Positions 1 to 6,407 of a stretch of DNA of 7,697 nucleotides are shown here, one piece after another. The notes beneath the pieces are model-generated. The model searched no databases. It saw only the letters and a list, made by a program, of their open reading frames with translations, and was not told where the DNA came from. The position numbers and the translations under genes were made by a program. How positions within the stretch are numbered: position 1 is the stretch's first letter; each line of letters starts with the position of its first letter. The stretch is from JALSIF01 sp026981635 [NCBI: bacterium] (GTDB lineage: Bacteria > 4484-113 > JALSIF01), in the NCBI GenBank assembly GCA_026981635.1, contig JALSIF010000311.1, positions 1 through 7,697 of the forward strand, written 5' to 3'.

Positions 1-2
1 CC

Positions 3-854
3 GAGGGACTGGGCTACTTTCTTGCTCAGCGGGTGGCCGACCTGTTCCTCTTTCTCCAGCCCGGTCGGCGGCGGGTAATTGAGCGTAATCTCCTCCTCTG
101 CTTTGGTGATGAGCTCTCCCCCGCCCGCCGCCGCCAGATCGCCTACCGCTCCGCCCGCCACCTTGCCCTCACTGCCATGGAGGTGCTCTACCTGCTCTAC
201 TCCCCCCCCAGCAAGGTAGGCCAGATGGTGGTGGAACAGGAGGGGGTGGAAGAGCTCAAGGCGGCCTATGGGCAGGGCAGAGGCATCGTGGGCCTGGGTA
301 TGCACTACGGCAACTGGGAAGTTTCCGGGGCATATACCGTCTCCCAGGGTATCCGGCTGGTGGCGGTGGGACGCGAACAGCGAGACGAGTTCTTCACCGG
401 ACTCATCTTTCCCCTGCGGGAGAAGCTGGGGATTGAAAATGTAATGCGGGGCAGGCGCTTCAGCTCCAAGCTGGTCAGGGCACTGAGGGAAGGGGCAATG
501 CTTGGCCTGCTGGCCGACCAGAACGGAGGGGCAGACGGCATCTTTGTTCCCTTCTTCGGCCGGCCCGCCTCTACCGTCAGCGGTCCCGCCGTCCTCCACC
601 TCAAGTTTGGCAGCCCCCTTTTCCTCTGCGTGGCGAGGAGACTGGCTCCAGGCCGCTTCCGCTTCATTGCACGGCCGGTCAGGGTTGGGGGACTGGAGGG
701 GCTGTCTCGTGAGGAGCAGGTGAGGAGGGTTACCGAGATCATCAACCGGGCCTATGAGGAGGTAATCCGCCAGGACCCCGAGCAGTGGGTATGGCTCCAC
801 CGCCGCTTCAAAACTCAGCCGGAAGGAGCTCCCGACCCCTACGCCGACCTCTAG
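3..854 (+). CDS. LpxL/HtrB-family lysophospholipid acyltransferase (5' partial)
   Basis: This is a membrane-associated acyltransferase of the lipid A/PIM acyltransferase family. Such enzymes move a fatty acyl chain from acyl-ACP or acyl-CoA onto a glycolipid or lysolipid at the inner membrane. The reading frame is open to the left edge (codons from base 3), so the true start and probably an N-terminal membrane helix lie outside; GTG at 33 is only an internal candidate start. About 283 residues are visible, against roughly 290-310 usual, so little is missing. Counting from the GTG at 33, the catalytic HX4E motif is H91-YGNW-E96 (bases 303-320), followed by the family motif ADQN (161-164), then FVPFFGRPAS and the C-terminal QWVWLHRRFK. 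RNLLLCFG near the start is also typical. The family is clear but the acceptor is not: no lpx gene is visible here, so true lipid A synthesis cannot be claimed. A PatA-like or other glycolipid acyltransferase is possible. Confidence 0.9.
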   Translation, partial: EGLGYFLAQRVADLFLFLQPGRRRVIERNLLLCFGDELSPARRRQIAYRSARHLALTAMEVLYLLYSPPSKVGQMVVEQEGVEELKAAYGQGRGIVGLGMHYGNWEVSGAYTVSQGIRLVAVGREQRDEFFTGLIFPLREKLGIENVMRGRRFSSKLVRALREGAMLGLLADQNGGADGIFVPFFGRPASTVSGPAVLHLKFGSPLFLCVARRLAPGRFRFIARPVRVGGLEGLSREEQVRRVTEIINRAYEEVIRQDPEQWVWLHRRFKTQPEGAPDPYADL

Positions 855-860
855 GCCGAA

Positions 861-868
861 CCGCGCGG
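861..868. repeat. 8-bp perfect palindrome CCGCGCGG upstream of the lipoprotein gene
   Basis: CCGCGCGG lies between the acyltransferase stop and the next start, flanked by GGCC on both sides. It could be a small operator or hairpin. In DNA this GC-rich such a palindrome can easily arise by chance, and there is no T-run to make it a terminator. Confidence 0.15.
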
Positions 869-883
869 GCCATCGCTCGTCGG

Positions 884-889
884 TAGAAT
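884..889 (+). promoter_or_regulatory. Possible -10 box TAGAAT for a leaderless lipoprotein transcript
   Basis: TAGAAT (5 of 6 matches to TATAAT) ends 7 bases before the ATG at 897. That is the spacing expected when transcription starts at or next to the start codon. No Shine-Dalgarno sequence is well placed for either ATG (888 or 897), which fits a leaderless mRNA. No good -35 box is visible about 17 bases upstream. The box overlaps the ATG at 888, so if it is real the protein starts at 897. Confidence 0.3.
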
Positions 890-2276
890 GGTCAGGATGA
901 ACCGCCCTCTGACAGCAATCGCCCTCGCCCTTATGGCCCTGTTCGTCCCCTGGCTCTTTTCCTCCTGTGCCAACGACATCAGTGTCCGCCAGGGCCAGGG
1001 AGGGAGCGCCCAGAACCTGATTGAGCTCACCATGCTCCTTGACGGGGCGATTGACAATGAGACCTGGTACTACTTCGCCTTCAAGTTTGACGACGACCCC
1101 ACCCTGGCCGAGGCTGAGCAGCCCCAGGCAGAGATCACCGGCAGCGAGGCGGCTAAAAACTGGGACGCCTACGTTTTCTTCCACACCGACGATCTGACCA
1201 ACCTCTCAGCTACCAACCTGAAGTTTCGCAAGCGCTCCCCCGGCGAGCCTACCTCGGGCGAAAATGCCTGGTACAAGAAGCCTCCCCTGCTAGGTGCCCA
1301 GTCCCCCTTCCTGCTGGAGGGGCAGGAGGCTCAGCTTGCGGTGGGAAACTTTTACATCACCATCTACATCCGTACCGCCGGCCTTACCGCTCCCGGCTCC
1401 GACCGCATCCTGGAGGGATTCTGGGTGCAGATGTTTACCGCCAACGCCCCCATTGACCAGGCCGATGATCCCAACCGGGAGGAACCGGCGGCAGTTCTTC
1501 ACGCCCTCAGCCGGGCGGTGTTTGTGCGCAATATAAAGGGGGTAGCGGTCACCAACCAGAGCGAAGGTGGGGTGATCGCCGAGGCTCCCCAGGCCCTCAA
1601 GAAGGCGGCCAAGCTGGTTGACTGGCGGGCGCGCACCTTTGACCGCACCGCCCTGCCCAATGTCCTTCGCATCAGCTGGCGGGTGCGGGACGGGAGATTT
1701 GACCCCACCCACTTCTACTTTATGGTGATCAACTTCACCAACGCGCCCATAGACGATCGGGAGGACCTGCGTCCCTTCCACGACATCTCCTCCGAGGACA
1801 GCCGGGGCAAGAACTGGGATCTTTACATCCTCTACACCGAGGCCAGCGGCTCGCCCCAGTTTCTCTTCCTCAAGCGGGGTCCCAACGACGCCCTGACCGG
1901 AACCCAGCGATGGACCAACAGCCCGCCCCAGAACATCTCTGGACTGGGCTCGGTGCTCAAGAGCTTTAATGCCTCAAACGGTGAGGTCCGCCTGGTCTTT
2001 GACCCCCGTGCCATCACCAACGTTTTCGGCCAACACCCGCCCTGGATCATGGTTGACTTCATCACCGCCGATGCGGGCATAGATGACCTCAACAATCCCC
2101 CCCCGCGGTTGGGGCGGGTGTTTGACTGGCTGGAGCGGCCGCTGGTGATTGACCTCTTCCAGGACCAGCTGCGCATTGATGAGGCGCTGCTTAGACTGGA
2201 GCAGACCGATCCCCAGGGCACCCCGCCGGCGGCCGATGACATCTCCGACTGGGAAGTGGAGCAGCTGTTTGAATGA
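888..2276 (+). CDS. Putative lipoprotein with internally duplicated beta-rich domain, unknown function
   Basis: I do not recognise the family. The N terminus has a basic start, a hydrophobic stretch (about residues 8-24) and a lipobox-like LFSSC with Cys27 (codon 966-968), suggesting a lipid-anchored exported protein; Phe at -3 is non-ideal. The remaining 430 or so residues are rich in aromatic and beta-type sequence and appear duplicated. Residues 59-196 match 275-404: KNWDAYVFF (90-98) with KNWDLYILY (308-316), and KRxP...W...PP (115-133) with the same pattern at 329-347 at a constant 214-residue offset. The motif [ND]A[PG]ID occurs at 186-190, 285-289 and 395-399. The acidic tail (423-462) is probably helical. 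The start may be ATG 888 or ATG 897 (residue 4); the latter fits the upstream -10 box. The stop overlaps the next gene's start (ATGA), so the two are probably translationally coupled. A ligand- or carbohydrate-binding beta-sandwich role is only a guess. Confidence 0.75.
   Translation: MVRMNRPLTAIALALMALFVPWLFSSCANDISVRQGQGGSAQNLIELTMLLDGAIDNETWYYFAFKFDDDPTLAEAEQPQAEITGSEAAKNWDAYVFFHTDDLTNLSATNLKFRKRSPGEPTSGENAWYKKPPLLGAQSPFLLEGQEAQLAVGNFYITIYIRTAGLTAPGSDRILEGFWVQMFTANAPIDQADDPNREEPAAVLHALSRAVFVRNIKGVAVTNQSEGGVIAEAPQALKKAAKLVDWRARTFDRTALPNVLRISWRVRDGRFDPTHFYFMVINFTNAPIDDREDLRPFHDISSEDSRGKNWDLYILYTEASGSPQFLFLKRGPNDALTGTQRWTNSPPQNISGLGSVLKSFNASNGEVRLVFDPRAITNVFGQHPPWIMVDFITADAGIDDLNNPPPRLGRVFDWLERPLVIDLFQDQLRIDEALLRLEQTDPQGTPPAADDISDWEVEQLFE
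1062..2099 (+). repeat. Protein-level tandem duplication within the lipoprotein gene
   Basis: Two diverged copies, residues about 59-196 (bases 1062-1475) and about 275-404 (1710-2099), share the order aromatic strand, KNWD[AL]Y, KRxP, W, PP, then an aromatic strand ending in [ND]A[PG]ID. A linker of about 80 residues separates them. The similarity shows only in protein, not as DNA repeats, so the duplication is old. The aromatic-strand/Asp-rich turn appears about four times (from residues 60, 178, 276 and 386), so each copy may itself be two half-repeats. Confidence 0.6.
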
Positions 2277-2995
2277 GGCTCCTAAACCGCATCGCCAACC
2301 TGATCGGCTGGACGGTTATCCTGCTGGTTCTGCTTGCCGCCCTCTTCTGGTGGAAGGGAGTGCCTTATGCAAAGGATCGCATCAAGTCGGTCCTGCGCAC
2401 CCGCTTTGCCCTCTCTCCTTCTGCCGACATTGAGGTGGAGTTCCTGGATCCGAAGGCGGTTATAGAGGGACGCATTGAATCCCTTTCCATCCGCAGCCCG
2501 GAGGCGCTGGTGGGCTCCATCCCGGTGGTGGAGTTTGAGCTTTCCGCTGATGGGCTTGACTTTGACCCCCTTTCCACCCTGGTGCTGGGCGATCCCAAGC
2601 TGGGGGAGATTGAGCGGGGGGAGGTTAGCTTTGCGGTAAGAGAGGAGAGCTTGGAGAAGGTTTGGCGTGAGCGGGCCAGGCGGCTTAGCATCACCGACCT
2701 CGCTATGCGCATAAGCCCTGGGCAGGTAAAGGTGTTTGCCAAGGTGGACCTTCTTTTGATCAAGGTTCCGGCCAGCGTCTATGGAACCTTTGTGGCCGAG
2801 GGGAGCCGGGTGCGCTTTAGGGAAGCCACCCGGGAGGTAGGGGAGGACCAGGGTGCCGAGGCGGGAAAGCTCATTGACCGCCTGGTGGGAAAGCTGGCCC
2901 CGGCCATTGATCTTAGTGGGCTGGGCAGGGGATTCATGGTTGATGAGGTGAGGCTTGAGGAGGGCATGATCGCCGTTCGGGGAAGTGCCGGCTGA
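2273..2995 (+). CDS. DUF2993 (LmeA-like) membrane-anchored lipid-binding protein
   Basis: This 240-residue protein has one N-terminal membrane helix (about residues 10-27) after a basic start, then an extracytoplasmic domain. The domain follows the DUF2993 plan. An early strand segment (IEVEFLDP, then IEGRIESLSIRS) is followed by a region defining a membrane-proximal variable (FELSADGLDFDPL). A helix-plus-strand unit with SITDLAMRI and a VKVFAKVDLLLIKVPASVYGTF strand pair comes next. The C-terminal signature is LAPAIDLSGLGRGFMVDEV...IAVRG (208-237). The mycobacterial member LmeA binds phospholipid and affects lipomannan maturation; many others are uncharacterised. It starts at ATG 2273 inside the previous gene's last codons (ATGA overlap), with only a distant GGAG, so it is probably translated by coupling. 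Its partner may be the lipoprotein encoded just upstream. A role in moving or sensing envelope lipids is inference. Confidence 0.7.
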   Translation: MRLLNRIANLIGWTVILLVLLAALFWWKGVPYAKDRIKSVLRTRFALSPSADIEVEFLDPKAVIEGRIESLSIRSPEALVGSIPVVEFELSADGLDFDPLSTLVLGDPKLGEIERGEVSFAVREESLEKVWRERARRLSITDLAMRISPGQVKVFAKVDLLLIKVPASVYGTFVAEGSRVRFREATREVGEDQGAEAGKLIDRLVGKLAPAIDLSGLGRGFMVDEVRLEEGMIAVRGSAG

Positions 2996-3001
2996 TCCTT
3001 T

Positions 3002-3028
3002 CTGTCACCCGCCGCCGACTGCTAAGCT
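3002..3028 (+). promoter_or_regulatory. Possible promoter before the small exported-protein gene
   Basis: The 42-base gap contains CTGTCA (3002-3007, 4 of 6 to TTGACA), a short 15-base spacer, and TAAGCT (3023-3028) preceded by TGC as an extended -10. The expected start point is within a few bases of ATG 3038, again implying a very short leader. AGGGGG at 3030-3035 is too close to the ATG for an ordinary ribosome binding site. Evidence is weak. Confidence 0.22.
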
Positions 3029-3037
3029 CAGGGGGCT

Positions 3038-3445
3038 ATGGGACGGGGAGAGCTAAGCGGATTTGTGGCCGGACTGCTGGTCGGGGCGATGATTATGGTA
3101 CTGGCCGGTGGGGCGGTGCCGGGGTCGGCCGAGGATCCGGTGGTTACCCGAAGCTTTCTGGAGGCAAGCTTCACCTGGCAGAGGGTCCCTCTGGTGGGCG
3201 GCGAGGTGGCGGTAGAGCTTCGCCCCGGCGGCGAGCTGGTGGTGGCGGAGGCGGGCGAGGACTTCACCCTCAAGATCACCCCCCAGGAGGGAAGCTTTCT
3301 GGAGCTGCCCGGCTTTGAGGAGCGGGACATCCGCCTCACGGGAGTGAGGCTCGGCCGCACCTACATGTGGCTGGGTGAGGAGCCCATCCGCATCACCTTC
3401 GCCGGCAAGGGGAGGGCCTACTTCAGACGGGGCAGGGTGGAGTAG
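3038..3445 (+). CDS. Small exported protein of unknown function
   Basis: This 135-residue protein has a signal-peptide-like N terminus with hydrophobic residues 8-27. Possible cleavage is after the Ala of PGSA (A31), giving a mature protein of about 104 residues; it could also remain as a membrane anchor. The mature part begins AEDPVVTRSFLEASF. I recall this kind of 'DPxVT+S' start from exported proteins of other bacteria but cannot name the family. The rest is short beta strands rich in Gly, Val and Glu (GGEVAVELRPGGELVVAE, then DFTLKITP) and ends in a basic stretch (FRRGRVE). It contains no Cys and no obvious catalytic motif. Its stop lies only 4 bases before the GTG of the DUF5693 gene, whose ribosome binding site sits in its last codons. 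The two, and csaB after them, are therefore probably one transcription unit with a linked function. Confidence 0.7.
   Translation: MGRGELSGFVAGLLVGAMIMVLAGGAVPGSAEDPVVTRSFLEASFTWQRVPLVGGEVAVELRPGGELVVAEAGEDFTLKITPQEGSFLELPGFEERDIRLTGVRLGRTYMWLGEEPIRITFAGKGRAYFRRGRVE
3436..3442 (+). promoter_or_regulatory. Ribosome binding site GGTGGAG deciding the GTG start at 3450
   Basis: GGTGGAG sits 7 bases before GTG 3450 and straddles the end of the preceding gene. It supports a start at 3450 rather than the in-frame ATG at 3375. The longer version would overlap the previous gene by 71 bases and place a low-complexity Ser/Pro/Gly-rich extension before the first membrane helix. Confidence 0.65.
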
Positions 3446-3449
3446 GGCG

Positions 3450-5315
3450 GTGGCGCGCTACGGTCTAAGCCGCAGGAGCCTGCTTGCCATCTCGGCGGTG
3501 CTCATCCTCTTTAGCCTCATCATGGCCCTGCCGCTGCTGTGGCAGCGCTACTCCTTTGACCGCGCCAACCGCACCGTCTACCTGGTGGTGGACGGGGACG
3601 ACCTGGGCTCCCTTGCCGCCTACTGGGGAGAGAAGAATGCCGCCTCCCTGGCCGATCCGGTGGAGGTGTGGGCGGTGGCGCTAAGCGAGCTATCTTTGGA
3701 AGATGCCCTGCGCCGGGGGCTTGCCCGCTGGGAAGGGGGGAGGCTGGTCGCCACCAGTCTACCCCTGGACAGTAAGCGGCAGGGCTGTCACCCCTGGGAG
3801 TGGGCCGACTTCTCTTCTGGCGGCGAGATCGGCTTCCAGAACACTCCCTGGGGCTTTGACCCCAGCCAGCGCTGGATGGTGGACGAGTTTCCCCACCTGC
3901 TCTGGAGAGTGCGCAACCACTTCACCCTGCGGGACCGCTGCCTGGGGCTGACCCTGGACCTCGCCACCCGCGGCGGGCTGGTCATCTTTGAGGGCACCCA
4001 GGTCTTGGGCTACCCCGACCAGCTTGACCAGGTGGCGGAAGAGATCGCCGCGCGAGGAAGCTACTTCGGAAAGGTTGAGTTTGGCCCCCAGGACGGGGAT
4101 GCGGCTCTGGCGGCGAGGCTGGGTGAGCGGGCGCTGGTGGTCCACTCCATCTCCGACCCGGAGCTGGTCCACTATGGGGTGGAGGATGCGGTGGCCCGCT
4201 ACGTGAGGGCGGTGCGCGAGCGGGGCGTCCGGGTGCTCTACCTCAACCTCTTTACGCCGGAGAACGCCACCCCCACCTCGGGCGGCCGGGGGCTGGGACC
4301 GAGCATGAAGCTGATTGATGAGCTGAGTCGCCGGCTCAGAGTAGAGGGCTACCGGCTGGCTTCGGCCAGCGAAAGGCTGGAGCTTCCCCTGGAGATGCTG
4401 GAGCTGGGCAGGGCCGACCGGGGCTGGCGGCTGGCCCTGGCCCTGCTTGCCCTGGGCTTTGGCTTCTGGATGCTGGAGCTCTCCCTGCCCCTAACCAGAC
4501 CCTGGCGCCTCTACCTGGTCCTTGGGCTGGCCCTGCTTGTTCTCCTTGGCGGGACGGTCTCCTCTTATCTTGGCCGGGAGCTTTCCGGGCTCATCGTGGG
4601 GTTCAGTGCGCCCCTGATCGGGGTGCTGGTGGGGTTGGGAATGCTTACCCGCTCCCGCATCTCGCCCCTTTCCACTCTATACGCCTTCCTGGCGGCCAAC
4701 CTGATCACCCTGGCGGGTGGGCTGGTGATCTATGCCCTCTTCTCCACCCCGGCCGGGGTGCTTCGCCAGGAGAGCCTGAGGGGCATCACCCTGCTTCTCC
4801 TGCTTCCCCTCCTGGTGCTGGCGGCAAACTTCTGGCGGCTTAGGGATTACGCCTCCACCAGGTCGGTCTATGAGCGAATTGAGAGGCTGCTTGCCGAGCG
4901 GGTGAGCTTTACCGATCTTGCTGTGATGGGCCTTCTTCTGGTTGGGGTTGCGGTGATGGTCATAAGAAGCGGCAACGAGGCAGCCGGGCTGGTCAGCCAG
5001 CTTGAGCTGGCCCTTCGGGAGAAGGTGGAGGCCCTGCTTGCGGTCAGGCCACGCACCAAGGAGCTCCTCGGCCAGCCGATGCTCTTTCTTGCCGCTGCCG
5101 CCCTGGCCGGCCGGCGTGAGACCCTGGCCTTCCTTGCCCTGATGGCCTTTGCAGTGGCCGAGGTCTCGGTGCTGAATACCTTCCTCCACAACCAGACCCC
5201 CATCCTGGTCTCCCTCATCCGGGTGGGGCTGGGGATGGCCTGGGGCCTGGTGGTGGGCCTCATCCTCTACTGGCTGGCAGACCTGGTGCTCAGAAGGCTC
5301 GGGCGGGGAGGCTAG
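3450..5315 (+). CDS. DUF5693-family polytopic membrane protein
   Basis: This 621-residue protein (GTG start) has one N-terminal helix (about 10-30), a large outside domain (about 31-322), and a C-terminal bundle of about seven or eight hydrophobic helices (around 326-347, 352-373, 378-398, 407-431, 444-461, 488-505, 541-570 and 590-615). The segment RSGNEAAGLVSQLELALREKVEALLAVRPRTKELL (506-540) matches the signature I recall for DUF5693, notably RPRTKE (533-538). The outside domain contains YLVVDGDDLGSLAAYWG near its start, two cysteines (C113, C164) that could form a disulfide, and an alternating segment (228-312) with VHSISDPELVHYGVEDAV and VRVLYLNLFTPENA. DUF5693 genes commonly lie next to csaB, as here, with 5 bases between stop and start. 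The biochemical role is unknown. Acting on or exporting the polymer that CsaB pyruvylates is inference. Confidence 0.8.
   Translation: MARYGLSRRSLLAISAVLILFSLIMALPLLWQRYSFDRANRTVYLVVDGDDLGSLAAYWGEKNAASLADPVEVWAVALSELSLEDALRRGLARWEGGRLVATSLPLDSKRQGCHPWEWADFSSGGEIGFQNTPWGFDPSQRWMVDEFPHLLWRVRNHFTLRDRCLGLTLDLATRGGLVIFEGTQVLGYPDQLDQVAEEIAARGSYFGKVEFGPQDGDAALAARLGERALVVHSISDPELVHYGVEDAVARYVRAVRERGVRVLYLNLFTPENATPTSGGRGLGPSMKLIDELSRRLRVEGYRLASASERLELPLEMLELGRADRGWRLALALLALGFGFWMLELSLPLTRPWRLYLVLGLALLVLLGGTVSSYLGRELSGLIVGFSAPLIGVLVGLGMLTRSRISPLSTLYAFLAANLITLAGGLVIYALFSTPAGVLRQESLRGITLLLLLPLLVLAANFWRLRDYASTRSVYERIERLLAERVSFTDLAVMGLLLVGVAVMVIRSGNEAAGLVSQLELALREKVEALLAVRPRTKELLGQPMLFLAAAALAGRRETLAFLALMAFAVAEVSVLNTFLHNQTPILVSLIRVGLGMAWGLVVGLILYWLADLVLRRLGRGG
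5305..5311 (+). promoter_or_regulatory. Strong ribosome binding site GGGGAGG for csaB
   Basis: GGGGAGG ends 9 bases before GTG 5321 and lies in the last codons of the DUF5693 gene. It fixes the csaB start, and the N-terminal MRLLLVGYFGAGNLGDE then matches family expectation exactly. Confidence 0.7.
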
Positions 5316-5320
5316 CGGCG

Positions 5321-6358
5321 GTGCGCCTGCTTCTGGTGGGCTACTTTGGGGCGGGAAACCTGGGCGACGAGCTGATCCTTAAGGCGGCAGCAGGCTTTCT
5401 GCTGGAAAGGTTTCCTAAGGCAAAGCTGCTCTATATCAGCCGCGGTCAGGTTGACCCTCCCCATCCGAGCCTGAGGCCCCTCCACTTTCTGGACCTGGGC
5501 CGCATCGCCTACTGGGCGGCCAAGGCAACTGCGGCCATCTTTCCCGGCGGGAGCGTCCTGCAAAACAGGACCAGCCTGAGGAGTCTCTTCTACTATCGGA
5601 CAGTGGCGGGCTTGCTCAGGCGTTTCGGCACCCCCTACTTCATGCTGGGGCAGGGGATCGGTCCCCTCGTCGGCAGGGTTGCCCAGGGCTATGCGCGGGA
5701 GGTGCTTAGTGGGGCAGAGTGGATTTCGGCCCGCGATCAAGAAGCCTTCATTGAGATGGCAAACCTTCTCGGGCCCAACCGCAAGCTTCACTTGGGAGCG
5801 GACACGGCTCTACTTACCCCTCCGCAGGAGCCAGCTCAGGTGGAGAGGGAGCAGGCTCGCAGGCTGGTAGTGGTTCCTCGTGCCTGGCTGGACCTGGAAG
5901 GGCTGGCTGGGGCCCTGGGTCGAATTGAGAGGGCGCAGTTTGAGGAGGCGGTGGTGGCCTACTTTGAACCTGGCGAGGAGGAGCTGGCGGCGAGGGTGGC
6001 AGAGCTGATTTCACCCCTCACCAGCGGGATCAGGGTAGTTGCCCCCTCCGTTGATCACCCCACCATGCCATTCCTAGGAAGCTCACTGGTCATAAGCTGT
6101 CGCTACCACGGGGTGCTGCTTTCCGCCTTGGCGGGAGTGCCCGCCATCGCCCTGGGCAGGGACCCCAAGCTGATTGCCCTGTCCGGCTCCTTGGCTCTCC
6201 CTTTGGCCGAGCGGCCAGAACAGCTCCCTCAGCTTATTGAACCCATTCTGGAAGAGGGCAGGGGAGGGAAGCTTCAGGCCGCCCTCCACCGCCTGCGCCA
6301 GCGAGCCCAGGTGGCCTGGGAGGAGCTCGCCCGGCGGCTTAGCGCGGTAGCCGGCTGA
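5321..6358 (+). CDS. csaB: Polysaccharide pyruvyl transferase CsaB
   Basis: CsaB transfers pyruvate from phosphoenolpyruvate to a sugar (usually ManNAc) of a secondary cell-wall polymer, creating the ketal that SLH domains of S-layer and outer-envelope proteins bind. Family motifs are all present: N-terminal GYFGAGNLGDE (7-17), FPGGSVLQNRTSLRSLFYY (74-92), GQGIGPL (110-116), an SARD segment (136-139), and ISCRYHGVLLSALAGVPAIALGRDPK (258-283). His263 and Lys283 are 20 residues apart. From memory, that is the spacing of the catalytic His308 and Lys328 of Paenibacillus alvei CsaB; Arg138 is a candidate for the third residue. At 345 residues it is slightly short for the family. It uses a GTG start with a strong ribosome binding site and is coupled to the DUF5693 gene. 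No SLH protein is in the window, so the anchored protein must be encoded elsewhere. Confidence 0.92.
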   Translation: MRLLLVGYFGAGNLGDELILKAAAGFLLERFPKAKLLYISRGQVDPPHPSLRPLHFLDLGRIAYWAAKATAAIFPGGSVLQNRTSLRSLFYYRTVAGLLRRFGTPYFMLGQGIGPLVGRVAQGYAREVLSGAEWISARDQEAFIEMANLLGPNRKLHLGADTALLTPPQEPAQVEREQARRLVVVPRAWLDLEGLAGALGRIERAQFEEAVVAYFEPGEEELAARVAELISPLTSGIRVVAPSVDHPTMPFLGSSLVISCRYHGVLLSALAGVPAIALGRDPKLIALSGSLALPLAERPEQLPQLIEPILEEGRGGKLQAALHRLRQRAQVAWEELARRLSAVAG

Positions 6359-6367
6359 TATAATCAG
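6355..6367 (+). promoter_or_regulatory. Consensus -10 box TATAAT inside an inverted repeat before uppS
   Basis: TATAAT at 6359-6364 begins right after the csaB stop. It lies within CTGAT-ATA-ATCAG, a perfect 5-bp inverted repeat with a 3-base centre (6355-6367), so a repressor site over the -10 box is possible. The -35 region is poor (TTAGCG at 6339-6344 has only 3 matches and a 14-base spacer). Transcription would start near 6371, giving a leader of about 55 bases to ATG 6427. Confidence 0.45.
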
Positions 6368-6377
6368 ACCCAACTTA

Positions 6378-6407
6378 GCCCGCCCCGGTGACCAGCAGGG
6401 GGCAGGC
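6378..6407 (+). other. Possible leader hairpin before uppS
   Basis: GCCCGCCCC (6378-6386) can pair with GGGGCAGGC (6399-6407) with one C-A mismatch and a 12-base loop. A second GGGGCAGG at 6411-6418 could compete for the same strand. No T-run follows, so it is not a normal intrinsic terminator. If folded it ends about 9 bases before the AGGG of the uppS ribosome binding site. GC-rich sequence makes chance pairing likely. Confidence 0.2.

Noticed and set aside
1290-1781. 163-codon open frame on the - strand inside the lipoprotein gene
   Set aside because: Shadow of a GC-rich gene: Gly/Val/His-rich low-quality protein with no motif, while the + strand frame has a signal peptide and duplicated domain.
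2996-3037. Possible intrinsic terminator between the DUF2993 and small exported-protein genes
   Set aside because: No stable stem followed by a T-run; only a 3-bp AGC/GCT pairing is visible.
3375-3449. Upstream ATG start for the DUF5693 protein
   Set aside because: Would overlap the preceding gene by 71 bases and add a Ser/Pro/Gly-rich extension; GTG 3450 has a well-placed ribosome binding site.
3759-4172. 137-codon open frame on the - strand
   Set aside because: Fully within the DUF5693 coding region, no start signal or recognisable domain.
4677-5189. 170-codon open frame on the - strand inside the DUF5693 gene
   Set aside because: Opposite the membrane-helix codons of a recognised family; composition (Gln/Lys/Gly/His-rich) is typical of an antisense shadow.
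5312-5791. 159-codon open frame on the - strand opposite csaB
   Set aside because: csaB motifs on the + strand explain this stretch; no ribosome binding site or family features on the other strand.
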